From assembly GCA_038232215.1 (NCBI GenBank), contig JBBSIG010000112.1, forward strand, positions 1 through 8,148: DNA of 8,148 nucleotides. The letters run 5' to 3'. Positions 1 to 5,423 of the stretch are shown here, one piece after another (position 1 is the stretch's first letter; every line of letters starts with the position of its first letter). This stretch comes from JBBSIG01 sp038232215. GTDB taxonomy: Bacteria; Actinomycetota; Thermoleophilia; Gaiellales; Gaiellaceae. The position numbers and the translations under genes are program-made. The notes under the pieces are model-generated. The model ran no database searches and had not been told where the DNA came from. It saw nothing but the letters and a program-made list of their open reading frames with translations.

Positions 1-807
1 AACCGCTTCGAGGGCTCGATCGAGCCGGGCGCGATGCCGTTCCTGCACGAGCACCTGGGCAACCCGGCGTTGACCTTCATCGGGCGCCGGCTGTTCGGGA
101 CGCCGTGCGGCGACATCTACTGTGGCCTGCGCGGCTTCAGGCGCGACCGGATCGTGGCTCTCGACCTGCGGGCTGCGGGGATGGAGTTCGCGATCGAGAT
201 GATCGTCAAGGCGACCATGAACGGGCTGCGGATCGCCGAGGTGCCGATCGTGCTCTCGCCGGACGGCCGTGGCCGCAGGCCGCACCTGAGCACCTGGCGC
301 GACGGCTGGCGCAGCCTCCGGCTGCTCCTCCTCTACAGCCCCGCCTGGCTCTGTCTCTACCCGGGAATCGCCCTGATGGCGATCGGTCTCGCGGCGATGG
401 CCTGGCTGCTCCCCGCCCAGCGGACGGTCGGCGGCGTCACCTTCGACGTCAGCACGCTGATCTACGCCTCGCTCGCCATCGTCGTCGGCTACCAGGCCGT
501 CTTCTTCTTCGTCTCGGCGAGGACGTTCGCGATCGCCGAGGGGCTCCTGCCCGAGAGCGCACGCCTCGCGCGCTTCTCGCGGGCGATCAAGCTCGAGCGG
601 GGGCTCGTGGTCGGCCTGGGGCTCGCGCTCGCAGGCCTCGCCGGCTCGGTCTACGCGCTCCTGACCTGGAACCGGCACGGCTTCGGCCGGCTCGACTACC
701 CCGACATCCTGCGCATCGTGATCCCGAGCTCGACGCTGATCTTCATCGGCTTCCAGACCGTGCTGTCGAGCCTCTTCTTCAGCATCCTGCGTTTCAAGCG
801 ACGCTGA
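1..807 (+). CDS. GT2 family membrane glycosyltransferase (5' partial)
   Basis: The reading frame is open from base 1, so the gene starts upstream; the first ATG in view (34) is internal. The 268 visible residues are the C-terminal part of a DPM1/GtrB-type GT2 protein. They begin NRFEGSIEPGAMPFLH, continue with LGNPALTFIGRRLF and CGLRGFRRDRI, and then GMEFAIEMIVKA and IAEVPI, all characteristic of this family near the end of its catalytic domain. The nucleotide-binding N-terminus and DxD motif lie outside the window. About four hydrophobic segments follow, near bases 346-417, 457-520, 601-669 and 709-789, and the protein ends in a basic FKRR tail. It is probably an inner-membrane enzyme moving a sugar from a nucleotide donor to a polyprenyl phosphate, or a related polymer glycosyltransferase. 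Donor and acceptor cannot be read from the sequence. It converges with the methyltransferase at 941-1639. Confidence 0.9.
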   Translation, partial: NRFEGSIEPGAMPFLHEHLGNPALTFIGRRLFGTPCGDIYCGLRGFRRDRIVALDLRAAGMEFAIEMIVKATMNGLRIAEVPIVLSPDGRGRRPHLSTWRDGWRSLRLLLLYSPAWLCLYPGIALMAIGLAAMAWLLPAQRTVGGVTFDVSTLIYASLAIVVGYQAVFFFVSARTFAIAEGLLPESARLARFSRAIKLERGLVVGLGLALAGLAGSVYALLTWNRHGFGRLDYPDILRIVIPSSTLIFIGFQTVLSSLFFSILRFKRR

Positions 808-910
808 GGATCGAGCTCCCGGGCGTAGCTGACGACGGCCCAGCGCCGGCCGGCCGCGCAGGTAGCCCTGTCCGGCGAGCGTCACGAGCGCCGCCGGCAG
901 GCCGAGAGCG

Positions 911-936
911 GCGCTCGCGCGCGCGATCGCGAGCGC
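911..936. terminator. GC-rich hairpin between convergent genes, possible bidirectional terminator
   Basis: GCGCTCGCG at 911-919 is perfectly complementary to CGCGAGCGC at 928-936, giving a 9-bp all but one G/C stem with an 8-base loop. It lies 4 bases past the stop of the minus-strand methyltransferase and about 100 bases past the stop of the plus-strand glycosyltransferase. There is no T-tract on either side, so it is not a textbook intrinsic terminator, but hairpins without a U-tract are often proposed to terminate in GC-rich actinobacteria. The position is the main support. In DNA this rich in CG such stems also arise by chance. Confidence 0.4.
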
Positions 937-940
937 AGCC

Positions 941-1639
941 TCACGGGCGGCGAGCGACGGCCCAGAGCGAGAGGCCGAGCGGCAGCGGCACGCGGTCGAG
1001 CGGGCGGAGCAGCGGCACGAGCCGGTCGAACAGGCGGAAGGAGCCGGCGGGCCAGTCCTCGCGGCCGGCGAGGCGGACGCGCACGAGCCAGCCGAGAGCC
1101 CCGAGAGGGTTGACGGCTCGCAGCGTCTCGACCGTGAAGCCGGCGCCCTCGAGCAGCCGGCGCAGCGGCTTCCTGTCGTAGCGCCGCTCGTGCCCGATCG
1201 CCCGATCGGTGGCGCCGAACAGGAAGGCGTGCGCGGGCACGAGCAGGAGCAGCCTGCCGCCGGGACGGAGCTGCTCGTGAAACGCGGCGAGGGCGCCGGC
1301 GTCGTCGCTCACGTGCTCGAGGACGTTGAAGCAGACGATCGAGTCGAAGCCGCCGCCCGCGGCGGGACCCTCCGCCGTGCCCTCGACGACGCGGACGCTC
1401 GGGCGCCCCGAGAAGCGCCCGCGCAGCAGGTCGACGAACTCGCGGTGCGGCTCCACCGCCACGACCTCCGCCCCCGTCTCCGCCGCGAGCTCGGTGAACG
1501 TCCCCACTCCGGCGCCGGCGTCCAGGACGCGGAGGCCGAGGTAGGGGCGGGCGCGATCGAACAGCCAGTCGTTGTAGTTCCGCGACGCCGCGATCACCGC
1601 GAGGATCTCGTCGTGGTGCGGCGCGTACGAGTCGCTCAC
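941..1639 (-). CDS. class I SAM-dependent methyltransferase
   Basis: A 232-residue protein with a standard Rossmann methyltransferase fold of the Methyltransf_11/23 type. Motif I is VLDAGAGVGTF (residues 38-48), the acidic residue that usually binds the SAM ribose is in VAVEPH (60-65), and CFNVLEHVSDD (103-113) plus LRPGGRLLLLVP (124-135) are the later motifs. A segment with HERRYDRKPLRRLL (150-163) is shared with the second methyltransferase at 4430-5182, so the two are related. The start is GTG at 1637-1639; no Shine-Dalgarno is visible, but a TACGAT box lies 6 bases upstream, as in leaderless genes. The stop is at 941-943. In this setting it probably methylates a sugar, a lipid-linked intermediate or a polysaccharide end, but the substrate is unknown. 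It is transcribed away from the operon at 1689-5182. Confidence 0.88.
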   Translation of the reverse strand: MSDSYAPHHDEILAVIAASRNYNDWLFDRARPYLGLRVLDAGAGVGTFTELAAETGAEVVAVEPHREFVDLLRGRFSGRPSVRVVEGTAEGPAAGGGFDSIVCFNVLEHVSDDAGALAAFHEQLRPGGRLLLLVPAHAFLFGATDRAIGHERRYDRKPLRRLLEGAGFTVETLRAVNPLGALGWLVRVRLAGREDWPAGSFRLFDRLVPLLRPLDRVPLPLGLSLWAVARRP

Positions 1640-1645
1640 GGATCG

Positions 1646-1651
1646 ATCGTA
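1646..1651 (-). promoter_or_regulatory. putative -10 box (TACGAT) for the minus-strand methyltransferase
   Basis: Read on the minus strand, TACGAT matches the actinobacterial TANNNT -10 pattern. Exactly 6 bases separate it from the GTG start, which would place transcription initiation at the first base of the start codon and give a leaderless mRNA. No convincing -35 element was seen. The assignment rests on pattern and spacing only. Confidence 0.4.
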
Positions 1652-1674
1652 TGCCCGTCGCCCTCCCGCGCTCT

Positions 1675-1680
1675 TAGAGT
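1675..1680 (+). promoter_or_regulatory. putative -10 box (TAGAGT) for the glycosyltransferase operon
   Basis: TAGAGT fits TANNNT and ends 8 bases before the ATG at 1689, so the transcript would have a leader of about 0-2 bases. It lies in the same 49-base divergent spacer as the TACGAT box facing the other way, so the two promoters are back to back. The AGGTG at 1681-1685 could be read as a ribosome binding site, but it is only 3 bases from the ATG, which is too close to work well. No clear -35 was found. Confidence 0.4.
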
Positions 1681-1688
1681 AGGTGCCA

Positions 1689-2621
1689 ATGCGATCGCTC
1701 TCGGTCGTCGTCCCGGTCTACAACAGCGCCGGGCTCCTCGGCACGCTCGTCGAGCGCGTCGCCGGCGTGCTCGAGCCCGTCGCGCCCGACTACGAGGTCG
1801 TGCTCGTGAACGACGGCAGCGCCGACGCCAGCTGGGAGCGCGTCGCGGAGCTATCGCGCACGCACCCGGCCGTGCGCGGCCTCGACCTGATGCGGAACTA
1901 CGGGCAGCACAACGCGCTCCTCGCCGGTATCCGCGCCGCGCGGGGCGACACGATCGTCACCATCGACGACGACCTCCAGAACCCGCCCGAGGAGATCCCG
2001 AAGCTGCTGGCCAAGCTCGACGAGGGATTCGACGTCGTCTACGGGACGGCGAGCGAGCGTCAGCACGGGCTCGCGCGCTCCCTGGCCACGAGGCTGACGA
2101 AGCTCGCGCTGCGAGGCGCGATCGGCAGCGACATCGCCATGAAGGTCAGCGCGTTTCGGGCTTTTCGAACCGAGCTGCGAGACGCGTTCACGGACTTCGG
2201 GGGCCCCGACGTTTCCATCGACGTGCTGCTCAGCTGGGGCACGAGGCGCTACGCCGCCGTGCCGGTCTCGCACAGCCCGCGCGCCGAGGGCAGCTCGAAC
2301 TACGGCTTCGGGAGACTGGCGAAGCACGCGCTCAACGTGCTCACGGGCTTCAGCACGCGGCCGCTCCGGATCGCGAGCCTCGTCGGGATCGCGTTCACGG
2401 CGCTCGGCCTGGCCCTCCTCGTGCTGGTCGTCGCCCGCTACCTGGTCGGGGGCTCGACGGTGCCGGGCTTTCCGTTCCTCGCCTCGATGATCGCGATCTT
2501 CTCCGGCGTCCAGCTCCTGACCCTCGGGGTGATCGGCGAGTACCTGGCCCGCATGCACGTCCGGATCATGGACCGACCGCCGTACTCGATCCGCGAGGAG
2601 CTCGGCGCTGACGGCCGCTGA
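1689..2621 (+). CDS. GT2 polyprenyl-phosphate glycosyltransferase, ArnC/GtrB/DPM1-like
   Basis: A 310-residue protein with an N-terminal GT-A catalytic domain and a C-terminal membrane anchor, close to the usual size of ArnC/GtrB-like enzymes. VVVPVYNSAG (6-15) and VLVNDGSAD (38-46) form the nucleotide-binding start of the fold. TIDDDLQNPPEEI (91-103) holds the acidic metal/donor-binding motif. Two long hydrophobic stretches near residues 230-255 and 260-288 are membrane helices, ending GVIGEYLARMHVRIMDRPPY, a typical tail of this family. It probably transfers a sugar from UDP, GDP or dTDP to undecaprenyl or another polyprenyl phosphate at the cytoplasmic face. The ATG at 1689 fits the usual N-terminus; an in-frame GTG at 1683 would add two residues. 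It is first in the operon, and its 3' end overlaps the proposed start of the next gene. Confidence 0.9.
   Translation: MRSLSVVVPVYNSAGLLGTLVERVAGVLEPVAPDYEVVLVNDGSADASWERVAELSRTHPAVRGLDLMRNYGQHNALLAGIRAARGDTIVTIDDDLQNPPEEIPKLLAKLDEGFDVVYGTASERQHGLARSLATRLTKLALRGAIGSDIAMKVSAFRAFRTELRDAFTDFGGPDVSIDVLLSWGTRRYAAVPVSHSPRAEGSSNYGFGRLAKHALNVLTGFSTRPLRIASLVGIAFTALGLALLVLVVARYLVGGSTVPGFPFLASMIAIFSGVQLLTLGVIGEYLARMHVRIMDRPPYSIREELGADGR
2595..2600 (+). promoter_or_regulatory. ribosome binding site GAGGAG supporting a CTG start
   Basis: GAGGAG, a good Shine-Dalgarno match, lies 7 bases before the CTG at 2608. That is the best spacing for initiation, and no ATG, GTG or TTG exists in this frame between the stop at 2530-2532 and 2686. 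The six bases also encode Glu-Glu of the upstream glycosyltransferase, a common codon pair here, so chance is possible. Confidence 0.45.
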
Positions 2622-3309
2622 GCCGGAGCTCCTGCCCTGGGACAGCGAGTTCTGGGGCGTCCGCATCGGCAGGGCTACGGGCGGCATGCCGCCCGCCGAG
2701 ATCGACTCCTGGGCGAGCGAGCACTCGCTCGCCTGCGTGTACCTGCTCGTCTCGAGCGGGGAGGTCGAGGCCGTGCACGCCGCGGAGGCCCGGGGCTTCC
2801 GGATGATGGACGTGCGCGTCGAGCTCGTCCGGCCGGCGCGGCGGGAGACGGCGCCGGTGCGCGGCGCACGGCCCGACGACCTCGAGGCGCTCCGCCGGAT
2901 CGCAAAAGGCAACCACGGAGTCACGCGGTTCTACGCCGACCCGCGCTTTCCGAACGAGCGCTGCGACGAGCTCTACGACCTCTGGATCGCCCGGAGCGTG
3001 GAGGGATGGGCCGAAGCAGTGCTCGTTGCGGAGCTCGAGGGCCGGCCCGCCGGGTACGTCTCGTGTCACGCCGACGAGGGCCGGGGGCGCGGCTCCATCG
3101 GCCTGATCGGCGTGGCCGAGTCGGCACGCGGTCAGGGGCTCGGCCCCGCGCTCGTGCTCGCCGCGGTCGACTGGTGCCTCGGTCGCGGCCTGGTCGAGAT
3201 CGCGGTCGTCACCCAGGGGCGGAACGTCCCGGCACAGCGGCTCTTCGGCCGCTGTGGCTTCCTCGTCGAGTCGGTCGATCTCTGGCTCCACAAGTGGTAC
3301 GACGCGTGA
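2608..3309 (+). CDS. wecD: GNAT N-acetyltransferase, WecD/RffC-like (dTDP-Fuc4N acetylation), probable CTG start
   Basis: A GNAT-family protein resembling WecD (RffC), which acetylates dTDP-4-amino-4,6-dideoxy-D-galactose with acetyl-CoA to give dTDP-Fuc4NAc. The acetyl-CoA binding motif A is GVAESARGQGLGPAL, with RGQGLG near residues 174-179. The C-terminus GRNVPAQRLFGRCGFLVES and WLHKWY matches the family ending. The first canonical start (ATG 2686) would lose LLPWDSEFWGVRIG, encoded in frame just upstream and matching the conserved WecD N-terminus. The CTG at 2608, with GAGGAG 7 bases before it, restores this and gives 233 residues, close to the 224 of the E. coli enzyme. It overlaps the preceding gene by 14 bases and the next by 4. 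Family assignment is firm; the exact substrate is inferred from the wecE neighbour. If CTG is not used, the gene would be 2686-3309. Confidence 0.8.
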   Translation: MTAAEPELLPWDSEFWGVRIGRATGGMPPAEIDSWASEHSLACVYLLVSSGEVEAVHAAEARGFRMMDVRVELVRPARRETAPVRGARPDDLEALRRIAKGNHGVTRFYADPRFPNERCDELYDLWIARSVEGWAEAVLVAELEGRPAGYVSCHADEGRGRGSIGLIGVAESARGQGLGPALVLAAVDWCLGRGLVEIAVVTQGRNVPAQRLFGRCGFLVESVDLWLHKWYDA

Positions 3310-4433
3310 GCGGCTGGCGCATCCCGTTCAACCGGGCGACCGAGACCGGCCGCGAGCTGGCCTACCTACAGGAGGCCGTGGTGAGCGGGCACATCTCCGG
3401 GGACGGGGCGTTCACGCGGCGGTGCGAGAGCCTGCTCGAGGAGGAGCTCGGGGTCGAGCGAGCGCTGCTCACCACCTCGTGCACGCACGCGCTCGAGCTC
3501 GCCGCCCTCCTGCTCGACGTCGGGCCCGGGGACGAGGTGATCGTGCCCGCCTTCACCTTCGTCTCGACGGCGAACGCCTTCGCGCTCCGCGGCGCCCGGA
3601 TCGTCTTCGCGGACATCCGCCCGGACACGCTCAACCTGGACGAGGCGCGGGTCGGGGAGCTCGTCGGCGAGCGGACGCGGGCGATCGTGCCGGTGCACTA
3701 CGCGGGAGTCGGCTGCGAGCTCGACTCGATCGGCGAGCACGGGGTGCCGCTCGTGGAGGACAACGCGCACGGGCTCTTCGGGCGCTACCGCGGTCGAGAG
3801 CTCGGCACGTTCGGCGTCCTCGCTGCGCAGAGCTTCCACGAGACGAAGAACTTCACCTGCGGGGAGGGAGGCGCCCTGCTCCTGAACGACGCCGCGCTCG
3901 TGGAGCGCGCCGAGGTGATCCGCGAGAAGGGCACCGACCGCAAGCGCTTCTTCCGCGGTCAGGTCGACAAGTACACGTGGGTCGACCTCGGCTCGAGCTA
4001 CGTGCTGACCGACCTGATGGCCGCGTTCCTCGCCGCCCAGCTCGAGGAGCGGGGGTCGATCCAGGCGGCGCGGCGGCGGATCTGGGAGCGCTACGCCGAG
4101 GGGCTGCGCGAGTGGGCCGAGGGCGCGGGCGTCCGCCTGCCGATCGTGCCCGAGCACTGCGAGCAGGCCTGGCACATGTTCTATCTCCTGCTTCCGTCGC
4201 TCGAGGTGCGGACCGCCCTGATCGAGCACCTGCGGGCCCGCGGCATCCTCGCCGTCTTCCACTACCTGCCCCTGCACCTGTCCGAGATGGGCGCGCGCTT
4301 CGGCGGCAGGCCGGGGCAGTGCCCGGTCACGGAGGACGTGAGCGACCGGCTGCTCCGCCTCCCCTTCTTCACGGGCCTCAGCGAGTCGGAGCAGGACGAG
4401 GTGATCGAGGCGGTCCGCTCCTCGCCCGCGTGA
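3306..4433 (+). CDS. wecE: dTDP-4-amino-4,6-dideoxygalactose transaminase (WecE/RffA)
   Basis: A 375-residue DegT/DnrJ/EryC1 (fold type I, PLP) sugar aminotransferase, almost the same length as E. coli WecE and recognisably similar along its whole length. It makes dTDP-Fuc4N from dTDP-4-keto-6-deoxyglucose using glutamate as amino donor. Visible landmarks are IPFNRATETGRELAYLQEAV at the N-terminus, SGDGAFTRRCE, DEVIVPAFTFVSTANAFALR, IVPVHYAGVGCELDSI, VEDNAHG (150-156, D152 expected at the PLP ring nitrogen) and SFHETKN with the PLP lysine at K181. REKGTDRKRFFRGQVDKYTW and AVFHYLPLHLSEMG are equally family-specific. The start is GTG 3306, overlapping the stop of the acetyltransferase as GTGA; it gives the expected N-terminus. 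A longer upstream in-frame extension exists but has no family match. The cell must obtain the keto-sugar from RmlA/RmlB encoded elsewhere. Confidence 0.93.
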   Translation: MSGWRIPFNRATETGRELAYLQEAVVSGHISGDGAFTRRCESLLEEELGVERALLTTSCTHALELAALLLDVGPGDEVIVPAFTFVSTANAFALRGARIVFADIRPDTLNLDEARVGELVGERTRAIVPVHYAGVGCELDSIGEHGVPLVEDNAHGLFGRYRGRELGTFGVLAAQSFHETKNFTCGEGGALLLNDAALVERAEVIREKGTDRKRFFRGQVDKYTWVDLGSSYVLTDLMAAFLAAQLEERGSIQAARRRIWERYAEGLREWAEGAGVRLPIVPEHCEQAWHMFYLLLPSLEVRTALIEHLRARGILAVFHYLPLHLSEMGARFGGRPGQCPVTEDVSDRLLRLPFFTGLSESEQDEVIEAVRSSPA

Positions 4434-5182
4434 GCGGGGGCTTCGACGTCGAGCTCTTCGGGGCGCTCGCCGCCGCGGAGCCGGAGAGCTTCTGGTTCCG
4501 CGCCCGGAGCCGGCTGATCGTCTCCACCCTCCGCCGGCACTTTCCCGGAGCGCGCAGTCTGCTCGAGGTCGGCTGCGGGACGGGCTACGTGCTGGCGGGT
4601 CTCGCGGAGGCCCTGCCAGGCCTGCGGCTCGTCGGCAGCGAGCTCTTCCCCGAGGCGCTCGAGATCGCGCGTCGCCGGCTGCCGCCGGCCGTTCGGCTGC
4701 TCGAGCTCGACGTCCTGCAGATGCCGTTCAGGGACGAGTTCGACGTCGTCGGCGCCTTCGACGTGCTGGAGCACGTCGAGGACGACCTCGGTGCGCTCAG
4801 GGGTCTCCATCGTGCTGCGAGACCGGGAGGCGGCGCGATCCTGCTCGTCCCGCAGCACCCGAGGCTCTGGAGCGCGGCCGACACCGTCGCGCATCACGTG
4901 CGCCGCTATGGGCGGCGCGAGCTCGTGCGCAAGGTCCGCGCCGCCGGCCTCGAGCCCGTCGAGGTGACGTCGTTCGTCTCGACCCTGTTGCCGGCGCTCG
5001 TCGCCTCGCGGGTCGTCCACCGGCTCCTGCGCCGCGCCTACGACCCGATCGCGGAGCTGCGTCCGGGGCCGCTGAACGGTCTCTTCGAGCGCGTCCTCGA
5101 CGGTGAGCGGCGGCTGATCGAGCGCGGCGTCTCGCTCCCGGCGGGCGGCTCGCTGCTCGTCGTCGCCAGCAAGCCTGCCTAG
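4430..5182 (+). CDS. class I SAM-dependent methyltransferase
   Basis: A 250-residue protein with a Methyltransf_11/23-type domain. Motif I is LLEVGCGTGYVLAG (44-57), followed by LVGSELFPEALEIARRRLP with the ribose-binding acidic residue, then AFDVLEHVEDDLGAL (109-123) and ARPGGGAILLVPQHP (130-144). A family block HHVRRYGRRELVRKVRAAGL matches the equivalent block in the minus-strand methyltransferase. The C-terminal 70 residues (YDPIAELRPGPLNGLFERVL and onward) are predicted mostly helical and include no clear membrane helix. The start is GTG 4430, overlapping the wecE stop as GTGA, with no Shine-Dalgarno nearby, so it is probably translated by reinitiation. Its place after wecD/wecE suggests methylation of a sugar or lipid-linked intermediate of the same glycan; the substrate is unknown. 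A far longer open frame (from 3254) runs through it, but the upstream part is a wecE shadow. Confidence 0.88.
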   Translation: MSGGFDVELFGALAAAEPESFWFRARSRLIVSTLRRHFPGARSLLEVGCGTGYVLAGLAEALPGLRLVGSELFPEALEIARRRLPPAVRLLELDVLQMPFRDEFDVVGAFDVLEHVEDDLGALRGLHRAARPGGGAILLVPQHPRLWSAADTVAHHVRRYGRRELVRKVRAAGLEPVEVTSFVSTLLPALVASRVVHRLLRRAYDPIAELRPGPLNGLFERVLDGERRLIERGVSLPAGGSLLVVASKPA

Positions 5183-5240
5183 CCTGGCTCGCAGGCCTGC
5201 GGAAAACAGTTCACCAAGTCGGCACAGCTTCCGCTTGACA

Positions 5241-5265
5241 CGTCACGGTGCCTGGCACCGTGACG
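5241..5265. repeat. perfect 12-bp palindrome with one-base centre
   Basis: CGTCACGGTGCC (5241-5252) and GGCACCGTGACG (5254-5265) are exact reverse complements around a single T at 5253. It lies 59 bases past the stop of the methyltransferase and about 160 before asnB. As RNA it would form a strong hairpin and might end the upstream transcript, but no T-run follows. As DNA it resembles a REP-type palindromic unit or a dimeric protein site. A partial second copy lies at 5338-5368, which favours a dispersed repeat over a gene-specific terminator. Confidence 0.7.
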
Positions 5266-5277
5266 AAGCATCCACAG
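5247..5277 (+). repeat. 31-base direct repeat, copy 1
   Basis: This stretch matches 5338-5368 at 27 of 31 positions: the palindrome centre differs (T or A) and so do the three bases GCA versus TCG. Its 3' half, GTGACGAANNNTCCACRG (5260-5277), is also found at 5315-5332. Confidence 0.75.
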
Positions 5278-5280
5278 CCC

Positions 5281-5294
5281 TGCTCCCCGGAGCA
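5281..5294. repeat. short inverted repeat TGCTCC/GGAGCA
   Basis: TGCTCC (5281-5286) and GGAGCA (5289-5294) are exact inverted repeats with a 2-base centre. They fill the interval between copy 1 of the direct repeat and the middle unit. They could be part of the same structured element or an operator; nothing further can be said. Confidence 0.4.
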
Positions 5295-5314
5295 TCGGCC
5301 CGTGCGCGACAGAT

Positions 5315-5332
5315 GTGACGAACGATCCACGG
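5315..5332 (+). repeat. middle copy of the GTGACGAA-N3-TCCACRG unit
   Basis: GTGACGAA, three variable bases (CGA) and TCCACGG form the central one of three units. It lacks the GGTGCC/GGCACC palindrome that precedes the two outer units and is instead preceded by CGACAGAT. The unit starts are at 5260, 5315 and 5351, so spacing is uneven (55 and 36 bases), unlike a CRISPR array. Confidence 0.65.
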
Positions 5333-5337
5333 CTTCG

Positions 5338-5368
5338 GGTGCCAGGCACCGTGACGAATCGTCCACAG
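5338..5368 (+). repeat. 31-base direct repeat, copy 2
   Basis: This copy contains GGTGCC-A-GGCACC (5338-5350) and the unit GTGACGAATCGTCCACAG (5351-5368). It lacks the outer CGTCAC arm of copy 1, so its own palindrome has only 6-bp arms. Its right arm GGCACCGTGACG (5345-5356) is identical to that of copy 1 and can pair with the left arm of copy 1 instead. Confidence 0.75.
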
Positions 5369-5407
5369 GGCCCTCGGGAGCGGCGTGCGCCCGGCCGGTC
5401 GCCGGGC

Positions 5408-5413
5408 TACCAT
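5408..5413 (+). promoter_or_regulatory. putative -10 box (TACCAT) for asnB
   Basis: TACCAT fits TANNNT and ends 10 bases before the asnB ATG, so the mRNA would carry a leader of only about 4 bases. No Shine-Dalgarno is visible before the ATG, consistent with a near-leaderless transcript. No -35 element was recognised. It would give asnB and the genes after it a promoter separate from the upstream operon. Confidence 0.35.
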
Positions 5414-5423
5414 CGCCCTCGCG

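Noticed and set aside
105..1181. 358-codon plus-strand open frame across the first glycosyltransferase and the convergent spacer
   Set aside because: The translation is Arg/Pro/Ala repeats typical of a frame shadow; it overlaps two recognised genes.
2566..3291. Minus-strand open frame opposite the wecD-like gene
   Set aside because: Composition is biased (Arg, Glu, Asp, Pro), no fold or motif can be seen, and the plus strand carries a recognised gene.
3254..4429. Long plus-strand open frame upstream of and fused to the second methyltransferase
   Set aside because: It is the second-frame shadow of wecE: the translation is Arg/Ala/Pro-rich without motifs, whereas wecE matches its family along its whole length.
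5173..5200. Terminator hairpin GCCTGC/GCAGGC at the end of the second methyltransferase
   Set aside because: The stem has 6 bp with a 12-base loop, overlaps the stop codon and has no T-tract; the palindrome at 5241-5265 is a stronger candidate.
5235..5240. TTGACA as a -35 box of an asnB promoter
   Set aside because: The hexamer is perfect, but no -10-like sequence lies 16-19 bases downstream, and the palindrome occupies that place.
5247..5368. CRISPR array
   Set aside because: There are only three short units, spacing is uneven (55 and 36 bases), each unit varies internally, and no cas gene is present.
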